Source of the DNA: Akkermansiaceae bacterium UBA4145
GTDB lineage: Bacteria > Verrucomicrobiota > Verrucomicrobiia > Verrucomicrobiales > Akkermansiaceae
Assembly: GCA_002380675.1 (NCBI GenBank)
Contig: DFWB01000370.1
Coordinates: 1-27,055, forward strand
DNA length: 27,055 bases
Direction: 5' to 3'
Part shown: positions 22,278 through 27,055 of the stretch, piece by piece
Layout of the letters: every line of letters starts with the position of its first letter
Position numbering within the stretch: position 1 is the stretch's first letter
The notes under the pieces: model-generated
Seen by the model: only the letters and a program-made list of their open reading frames with translations
Told to the model about the DNA's origin: nothing
Database searches by the model: none
Program-made: the position numbers and the translations under genes

Positions 22278-23222
22278 TCAGTTGGATGCCTCAAGGGCGC
22301 CTGTTGGAATGGCCTCCTTGTAAAGTCCAGCTTCGAGGGATCCGTCGGCATCGACTCTTGCGAGTATAGCGTGGTAGCGCCGGGTGGAGGCTTTCCAAGC
22401 GGCAAAGTGATTCACGTAGGCCTGCTTGTAGCGCGCCAGGACTGCGGGTTCGATTCTGTGGGGATGGCGCGTCTGTTGCTCAGCGTCAATGAACTCGTAA
22501 TTGCCCTGCCAGTCAGGATTAGACTCGGAGCGCGAAAAGGGCGCAAAAATCACGGGGCTTCCCTGGCGTTGGCCGAGGAGGCGAATCAGTTCTACCGGGT
22601 CAGTCGAAAAAAGAAGGTCAGACAGGAACACCCGGAAGGCGTTGGCTCGAAAAGGGATCCCAGCGAGATCAGGAGTCAGCTCGGAATGTTCGTCCCGTAG
22701 CGATTCTACTGCCTCCTGCCAGTGATGGTTGTAGACAGCATCCTGGGGCAGGGCCCGGGTATTGTTGCCGGCCACCAGGTGAATCTGGAGAGAAGCTCCC
22801 GACCTGATGGCGCTTTCCACCATAAAATAAAATAATTCTGTGGATCGACGTGCCTTGGATGGTTCGAAAAACATGGACCCGGAGACGTCGAATACGAGAT
22901 CGACAACAGGACGCACCTCCTCCCGGTATAGTTTCATGGTGTAATTGCCCGTCCGGGCGAAAGCCTGCCAGTTTATGTGGCGAGGGTCGTCGCCAGGGGA
23001 GTAATTGCGGTGATCCTGGAAATCAAGAGAAGAGCCGACACCAGCACCCTGAAATTCCCCAGCTTGGCCCCTCCATACCCGGGAGCGCAGGGGCAATCGG
23101 AGTTTCTCGGCGCAAACTGCTGCTGAGGTTGATGCGTTTCGTAGAGTTTCGAGATCCAAGGCTAAAAATAAAAGAGCGGGGTTTTCAGCGCTCCGAATCA
23201 GTAGACCCGAGGAGCGAGTCAT
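22278..23222 (-). CDS. DUF58 domain protein (VWA-like)
   Basis: The 314-residue cytoplasmic protein belongs to the family found beside MoxR ATPases. DUF58 signatures are FQDHRNYSPGDDPRHINWQAFARTGNYTMKLYREE, then VVDLVFDVSGSMFF with a complete DxSxS MIDAS. The family usually works with MoxR AAA ATPases as a chaperone-like or metal-insertion partner, but no MoxR gene is in the window. Start choice is uncertain. The ATG at 23222 overlaps the permease gene by 38 bp, a GTG at 23231 overlaps by 47 bp, and a TTG at 23159 would begin just at the conserved LDLETL without overlap. The overlap fits translational coupling to the permease. Confidence 0.87.
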   Translation of the reverse strand: MTRSSGLLIRSAENPALLFLALDLETLRNASTSAAVCAEKLRLPLRSRVWRGQAGEFQGAGVGSSLDFQDHRNYSPGDDPRHINWQAFARTGNYTMKLYREEVRPVVDLVFDVSGSMFFEPSKARRSTELFYFMVESAIRSGASLQIHLVAGNNTRALPQDAVYNHHWQEAVESLRDEHSELTPDLAGIPFRANAFRVFLSDLLFSTDPVELIRLLGQRQGSPVIFAPFSRSESNPDWQGNYEFIDAEQQTRHPHRIEPAVLARYKQAYVNHFAAWKASTRRYHAILARVDADGSLEAGLYKEAIPTGALEASN

Positions 23223-24690
23223 CGAGGCCACGCTGGGCCTCTGATTCCAGAGTAGAGAGGTGTCCCAATTGTTGCAGGGACCTTGCTAGAATGACAAGGA
23301 GGTAAACACTGGTGATTCCGATTGCGGCAAAGAGAAGGGTAAGTGGCTCTGCCGTGGATGCCGATTGAGAGGCGAGAGGAAGCAACACGGCAGGGATGAA
23401 GCTGAAGATCCAGAGAAGTAGTTCCCCGGAGAGGATCTCATAAAGGAAACCGAGGATTCGGCTTAGAATTAAGGTAGCCAGTAGGATGAAGAAATAGCTG
23501 CTAAAGCGGTTCGTGGAGTTCCGGGCGAAGACTTGGATGATCACTGCAGGGAAAGCGAGAGTTCCAATACCGAGCAGAGCTATGGTGTAGTCCCTGAGAT
23601 TTGAATTGGTCAGGTAGATGAGCATGCAGAGAACCACCGTCAGAGCGAGGAAGAACAGGGATCCTGTGCCCCATCCTGGGTAAAGAAAGCGTCCCGCAAT
23701 CCGGCCAAGAACTCCAAGGCGAACAAATTTCCAGCAAACAATCGGAGGGAAACTGACTCGTTCACTGAAGAGGTCGAGTGCAATGCAGCCAGCAATTCCC
23801 AGTGCTGTGAACAAAGCGATACCCTCTCCGGTGGGACGGAGAAGAAGGTAGCAGAGAGCAAGAACTCCCAAGCCGATAAGCCGTTTACGGGTGGCCCTGT
23901 TTTCACTGGAGGGCGCGATTGCGGTGGTGCCAAGTTCGAGAAAAAAGTAGCAGATATAGCAGGCGGCGACGAGAAAGGCTATTGCCGAGCGGGTCTGGTC
24001 ACCACGGGTAAAGGTGAGCATTTCTATGAGGTAAGGAATGTGGGGTATGAAGGTAAAGAGAAGGCAGCCCATGATCAGAGCAGCTCCTCCCACTACCAAA
24101 AGGCCTCGGACCATAGCGTTGCCAACAGCTGAGATTCCCACCGTAATGGCAGTCAGGGCCCCGGAAACGACGAAAAGAGCGAGCCACAGGGTGAGCTCGG
24201 GGAACATCTGCATGCCGCCGAAGAAATATGAAATTATGAGGTAGGGGAGCACTGCTCCAGCAATCAGAGCGGATTGGCTTACGATCGAGAGCCACTTCCC
24301 GAACACGATACGCCACGCGGTGAGACTGGTGAGAGTCATGAGGTCGATGGTGTTTTCCCGCACCTCAGTCGCGATTGCCGATATCCCCCGTAAGGGCTGG
24401 AAGACGAGCACGCCCAGACTGTAAATTAACAGAATAAAACCCGTGACGAATCTTCCGGTGGATGAGGTGTCCGAGGTGATATCACTAAGCCCGATCAAGG
24501 AGGCAATCAGAAGAACGATGGTGAGGATTGCCTGTAACAGAACGAAAAGTATGACGAAGGAGCTCGTTCGCATCCCCTGCCTGAGCTCCTTGACAAGCAT
24601 GGGGCTCAAACGATCCGGGAATTCGTTCACCCGTTCGAATGGAAGAGCGGGTAGGTCGGGAGGAATCTGCGATGAGCTCTGCTCTGCCAT
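23185..24690 (-). CDS. ABC-2 type transporter permease
   Basis: The 501-residue integral membrane protein has a soluble N-terminal ~35 residues ending in RLSPMLVKELRQGMRTSSFV, the coupling helix typical of ABC-2 permeases. About twelve hydrophobic helices follow, including SFVILFVLLQAILTIVLLI, FVTGFILLIYSLGVLVF and LWLALFVVSGALTAITV. ISAIATEVRENTIDLMTLTSLTAWRIVFGKWL is the diagnostic ABC-2 segment (T-E-R-E-x-x-T-x-x-L type). It pairs with the ATPase encoded 17 bp upstream and probably exports a substrate across the inner membrane. The substrate is unknown. The length, about double that of a six-helix permease, suggests two fused halves or a GldF-like extra domain. Confidence 0.9.
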   Translation of the reverse strand: MAEQSSSQIPPDLPALPFERVNEFPDRLSPMLVKELRQGMRTSSFVILFVLLQAILTIVLLIASLIGLSDITSDTSSTGRFVTGFILLIYSLGVLVFQPLRGISAIATEVRENTIDLMTLTSLTAWRIVFGKWLSIVSQSALIAGAVLPYLIISYFFGGMQMFPELTLWLALFVVSGALTAITVGISAVGNAMVRGLLVVGGAALIMGCLLFTFIPHIPYLIEMLTFTRGDQTRSAIAFLVAACYICYFFLELGTTAIAPSSENRATRKRLIGLGVLALCYLLLRPTGEGIALFTALGIAGCIALDLFSERVSFPPIVCWKFVRLGVLGRIAGRFLYPGWGTGSLFFLALTVVLCMLIYLTNSNLRDYTIALLGIGTLAFPAVIIQVFARNSTNRFSSYFFILLATLILSRILGFLYEILSGELLLWIFSFIPAVLLPLASQSASTAEPLTLLFAAIGITSVYLLVILARSLQQLGHLSTLESEAQRGLDDSLLGSTDSER

Positions 24691-24707
24691 GCTGTCGATG
24701 GAATGAG

Positions 24708-25748
24708 TTAGGGCCCGGGCGGCGTGGCTTCAGAGATGCTGGGGTCCTTGGCGGGGAGGGCATCAGGTGTGGATAAGTCGGGTGGAGCCGTCAGCCCTGC
24801 GCCTCCCTGTTCCAGCTGTCCTAGAATATCAATGAAGGCGTCTTCAAGGTTTCTCTCCTCTCGATGGAATTCAATGACCGGGACCCCATCTCTGACCATT
24901 CCTTTGAGGACTTCAGCTGCTCTTGCTGGATCAGTATCAGGGAGCCGCAATCGCGCGCCCTGTTTTCGTGTTTCGATCACTTCCACGCCAGGATTCAGGA
25001 CAACCCAGTCTGCGACCGAATCTGGGTTGCCGTGGACCTGTACGTCGTAGAAGACTCCACCAGTCGCATCAGAACCGTAGCGAAGGGAATCCGCATCCCC
25101 ATGGTGTACGATGCGTCCCGCATTGACGAAGAGGAGTGAGTCGCACATTTCTCCTAGCTCTGAGAGAATGTGAGAAGAGATAAAGATGGTCTTCCCTTCT
25201 TCAGCCAGAATTCGGATGAGGTGTTTGAGTTCTACCCGGGCCCGGGGGTCAAGGCCTGCGGCGGGCTCATCCATAATGAGGACCTGAGGATCATGCAGAA
25301 GAGCGCGTCCGAGGCAGAGCCGCTGAGTCATCCCCTTGGAGAGTTTATTAGAAATACGATCTGCCAGAGGCATGAGGTCTGCAAATGCCATGACCTCTTC
25401 AATCCGGCCTTTTCGCTCTTCTCCAGTGTAACCCAGTGCCCTCGCGTAGAAGTCGAGGTACTCAAGGACGGTCATATGATCGTAATTCCCAAAGTTGTCG
25501 GGCATCCAGCCGATGAGAGAACGAACCTTGTCGGGGTGATCGATGACATTGATTCCGCAGATTTCCGCAGATCCCATGGTGGGGTAATCAAGGGTGGCAA
25601 GCACCCGCATGGTAGTGGTCTTGCCGGCGCCGTTTGCTCCCACAAAGCCACATACCGAGCCGTGTGGAATATCGAAGGAAATCCCATCAACGGCCTTGAG
25701 AGCGCCAAAATAACGGAAGAGATTTCGAACTGATATTGCAGCAGACAT
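24708..25748 (-). CDS. ABC transporter ATP-binding protein
   Basis: Energises the neighbouring permease by ATP hydrolysis. The 346 residues include Walker A GANGAGKTT (37-45), a Q-loop region at IGWMPDNFGNYDHMT where the usual Gln is replaced, signature LSKGMTQRL (136-144), Walker B VLIMDEP (156-162) and a switch His in FISSHILSE. The signature LSKGM is common in ABC-2 and gliding-type (GldA-like) exporters. A C-terminal ~100-residue accessory region follows and ends in a Pro-rich tail. The start at 25748 is chosen because it begins on MSAAISVRNLFRYFG; the frame stays open to 25958 inside the upstream gene, but that extension is non-homologous. It lies 22 bp after the partial membrane protein gene and 17 bp before the permease gene. 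Confidence 0.94.
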   Translation of the reverse strand: MSAAISVRNLFRYFGALKAVDGISFDIPHGSVCGFVGANGAGKTTTMRVLATLDYPTMGSAEICGINVIDHPDKVRSLIGWMPDNFGNYDHMTVLEYLDFYARALGYTGEERKGRIEEVMAFADLMPLADRISNKLSKGMTQRLCLGRALLHDPQVLIMDEPAAGLDPRARVELKHLIRILAEEGKTIFISSHILSELGEMCDSLLFVNAGRIVHHGDADSLRYGSDATGGVFYDVQVHGNPDSVADWVVLNPGVEVIETRKQGARLRLPDTDPARAAEVLKGMVRDGVPVIEFHREERNLEDAFIDILGQLEQGGAGLTAPPDLSTPDALPAKDPSISEATPPGP

Positions 25749-25770
25749 GAACGCGAGCAGAGCTAGAGGG

Positions 25771-27055
25771 TCATGGATTGGAGCGGTTTCCAGAGAAGAG
25801 CTGCCCGGTAACGAAGGTTGATGTTGTCTTCCAATCGATACTCGCGAGACTACTGATTCCGTCTGTCTCGGGAGCAAAACCGAAGAAATACCCTCGACGG
25901 TTCCGGGCAAGATCGAGGCGTGCCCGGTTTCGCGGCCCGAAGCGCTGCTGGAGCCCATTGAACCAAGGGGTAAATTCAGTCTCTTCAGCCGGGGTCATTG
26001 ATTTGTTCCGCCCTTGTTGTATGTCAGATGTGGTCCAGAGCTGGCCAGTCAGATCCCGAAAAAATACCTTTTCGAGCACGAAGCCGAAAGTGGAGTTGAT
26101 GGTGGGGTTGTCGGAGTCCCCGACAAGGGAGATTCGCTCCCGGGACGGCCGAGCCGTCTCTACGAGATGACCATGCTCACTACTGCTTTTGAACCAATCA
26201 CCAGTTGCGGCCAGTCCGGTTTCGGTCAGCTCGACATTATAGACTCCATTTCCTCCGCCATTGCTCTCGGTAACCCGTGCCCAGCGCGATTTCCCTATCG
26301 TCAGTGGAGTCAGGTAACCGGGCTCGCTGGTGGTGAAGCTGGTATTCAGGAGAACTCCGGTGCGAGCAATCTGCTCCTGTGAGATGTAGGCTGTGTTGTC
26401 CGGGCCGATCTCTTGAAGAATAAGGCGTTTTCCGTAGCCACCAAAGCCGTCCTGAAGCAGGATCAGTCCGAGCAGGATGATACTGGCGCCGAGAGAGATC
26501 AGAGGTGTTGAGATAAAGAGCTTGTGACGTTTTCCTGCCCGGGCGAAGACGAAAAGGTTGATCGGCCCGACGAGGACCCCGAAGGCAACAAGGACGATGA
26601 TGACGAGAATGAGCTGAGACGTTTTTATTCCAAGTGCGTCCTGGAGTTTCCAGCTCGAACGGAAGTTGTCTCTCGGGTCTGAGATTCTTGGTCCGCCTGT
26701 TTTCTTCACGGCATCGACAACAAGTTCTACGACCTCTGACGCCTCGAGAAGACCATCACTAGGAAATGGCCTGAGAATGGTTCTGCCCCAGCCCGGGTCA
26801 GTAACGGGCGATTCCGCCATGTCTCGGCCAAAACCAAGAGTATTGAGATCAGTTGCCGGGTTGGTGGTATAGATAATCAGAGAGCCTCCGAGTCGATTCC
26901 ATTTGCGTAGGGCGTTGCGAGCGCCTGCTGGTAGCTCATTCCACTCCTTTTCTGTCAGGATACATGCATCGTAGCCGATGTAGGCACGCCAATCGTCCGA
27001 CATGGACTTGGCGAGAAAAAGCCCTCCGAATTCCTCGCTAGATCCAGACATTCCC
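25771..27055 (-). CDS. Membrane protein of the ABC/DUF58/Bat operon, partial (N-terminus beyond right edge)
   Basis: The frame is open at the right edge, with a Gly codon before the first visible Met, so at least 427 residues are present without a true start. The visible N-terminal part resembles a GATase-like fold (YIGYDACILTEKEWNELP, then WNRLGGSLIIYTTNP). Two membrane helices follow (about 149-171 and 184-204) around GPINLFVFARAGKRHKLF, a motif I associate with membrane proteins of Planctomycetota and Verrucomicrobiota near ABC transporters. The C-terminal ~220 residues look beta-rich and extracytoplasmic. It could be the accessory subunit of the exporter, comparable in position to GldG, but I cannot show homology. 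The gene ends 22 bp before the ATPase start. Confidence 0.75.
   Translation of the reverse strand, partial: GMSGSSEEFGGLFLAKSMSDDWRAYIGYDACILTEKEWNELPAGARNALRKWNRLGGSLIIYTTNPATDLNTLGFGRDMAESPVTDPGWGRTILRPFPSDGLLEASEVVELVVDAVKKTGGPRISDPRDNFRSSWKLQDALGIKTSQLILVIIVLVAFGVLVGPINLFVFARAGKRHKLFISTPLISLGASIILLGLILLQDGFGGYGKRLILQEIGPDNTAYISQEQIARTGVLLNTSFTTSEPGYLTPLTIGKSRWARVTESNGGGNGVYNVELTETGLAATGDWFKSSSEHGHLVETARPSRERISLVGDSDNPTINSTFGFVLEKVFFRDLTGQLWTTSDIQQGRNKSMTPAEETEFTPWFNGLQQRFGPRNRARLDLARNRRGYFFGFAPETDGISSLASIDWKTTSTFVTGQLFSGNRSNP

Noticed and set aside
25749..25958. N-terminal extension of the ABC ATPase by 70 codons
   Set aside because: It overlaps the upstream membrane protein gene and reads as low-complexity Ser/Pro sequence. 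The ATPase fold begins at the ATG at 25748.

Overview
The window looks like chromosomal DNA of a free-living, probably aquatic member of the Verrucomicrobiota. This is inferred from content, not from a marker gene. The clues are paired secreted sulfatases, a PQQ-type beta-propeller, a DUF3500 protein with a twin-arginine signal, an ECF sigma factor followed by a Ser/Thr kinase fused to PEGA and SUMF1/FGE-like domains, and an ABC/DUF58/BatA/VWA operon. I see no tRNA, rRNA, CRISPR array, insertion sequence or phage gene. Many starts lack a clear Shine-Dalgarno sequence.

Layout. 1-2658 (minus): two sulfatases in tandem, the first cut by the left edge. 2882-4746 (plus): a PQQ-like propeller protein and a rhodanese lipoprotein. 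4771-5790 (minus): a DUF3500 protein converging on the rhodanese gene. 6058-9894 (plus): three overlapping genes for an ECF sigma factor, a membrane Ser/Thr kinase with PEGA and FGE-like domains, and an OsmC-type peroxidase. 10084-15360 (plus): assimilatory sulfate reduction and cysteine synthesis, cysJ-cysI-cysH-cysK. 15364-15777 (minus): an Rrf2/CymR-like regulator, convergent with cysK. 15795-16655 (plus): cysE, divergent from the regulator. 16693-27055 (minus, transcribed right to left): a partial membrane protein, an ABC ATPase, an ABC permease, a DUF58 protein, a secreted TPR-like protein, a BatA-like protein and a large double-VWA protein.

How the genes fit together. CysH reduces PAPS to sulfite, CysJI reduces sulfite to sulfide, CysE makes O-acetylserine and CysK joins the two into cysteine. 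PAPS synthesis and siroheme synthesis are not in the window. The Rrf2 protein lacks the Fe-S cysteines of IscR, has CymR's length and ends in Ile. It lies between cysK and cysE, so it is the obvious candidate regulator. The cysJ leader carries two perfect 12-bp palindromes, one flanked by direct repeats and running into the start codon. The sigma/kinase/OsmC trio may form a redox-linked signalling module. Its FGE-like domain lacks the catalytic cysteines, so it is unlikely to activate the sulfatases. The right-hand operon is a Bat-like (aerotolerance-type) set merged with an ABC-2 exporter. Its role is unknown, and a MoxR ATPase, usual in such sets, is not in the window.
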